Positions 34,657-34,676 of a stretch of DNA of 34,676 nucleotides are shown piece after piece. This stretch comes from Defluviitaleaceae bacterium (GTDB lineage: Bacteria > Bacillota_I > Bacilli_A > MOL361 > Turicibacteraceae): the NCBI GenBank assembly GCA_009778135.1, contig WRKJ01000089.1, positions 1 to 34,676 on the forward strand, read 5' to 3'. The notes below the pieces were generated by a model. It saw only the letters and a list, made by a program, of their open reading frames with translations, was not told the DNA's origin and made no database searches. A program made the position numbers and the translations under genes. The stretch's first letter is position 1. Each line of letters opens with the position of its first letter.

Positions 34657-34676
34657 ATATTAAAAATACTTCATTC

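Overview
The window is a low-GC Bacillota (Firmicutes) chromosome segment. Support comes from a CIRCE-regulated hrcA-grpE-dnaK-dnaJ operon, a yqfC-yqfD-phoH-ybeY-dgkA block of the kind found in spore-forming lineages, consensus TTGACA-N17-TATAAT promoters and strong AGGAGG-type ribosome binding sites. TGA is used as a stop, so the code is standard. A Turicibacter/Erysipelotrichia-like host is possible, but the sequence alone does not settle this. Every protein gene I accept lies on the minus strand, so transcription runs from high to low coordinates. The only plus-strand features I support are two small RNA units.

Region A (1-20230) is a compound defence island. In transcription order it holds: a consensus promoter, cas3 (TTG start), a DUF6602-type PD-(D/E)XK-like protein, cmr1, a shortened DUF1016/YhcG-type nuclease, cmr2 (cas10), cmr3, cmr4, cmr5, cmr6, leader 2, CRISPR array 2 (27 repeats), a DUF3990/DUF3791 toxin-antitoxin-like pair, a decayed group II intron fragment, an Abi_2 (HEPN) abortive-infection gene with a structured RNA on the opposite strand, cas5c, cas8c, cas7c, cas4, leader 1, and CRISPR array 1 (21 repeats, cut by the window edge). 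It looks like a type I-C locus whose cas3 has been separated from cas5c by a type III-B module and other defence genes. No cas1, cas2, cas6 or CARF effector is visible. Both arrays carry type I-C repeats and homologous leaders, so Cas5c probably processes crRNA for both the I-C Cascade and the Cmr complex. Spacer acquisition would need Cas1-Cas2 encoded elsewhere, or has stopped.

Region B (20231-22900) holds a PTS IIC-like permease with a perfect promoter, a 44-residue membrane protein too short for routine ORF calling, and an XRE regulator. Divergent from the regulator is a perfect-consensus promoter bracketed by a 12-bp inverted repeat. That promoter drives a roughly 90-nt terminated transcript, probably a regulated small RNA or micro-peptide unit.

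Region C (22901-34676) is housekeeping: dgkA, ybeY, phoH, yqfD, yqfC (with a SigE-like promoter), a YibE/F-family membrane protein, HU, the heat-shock operon with two CIRCE operators, a CDF cation transporter, and three tRNA genes (Asp, Phe, initiator Met).
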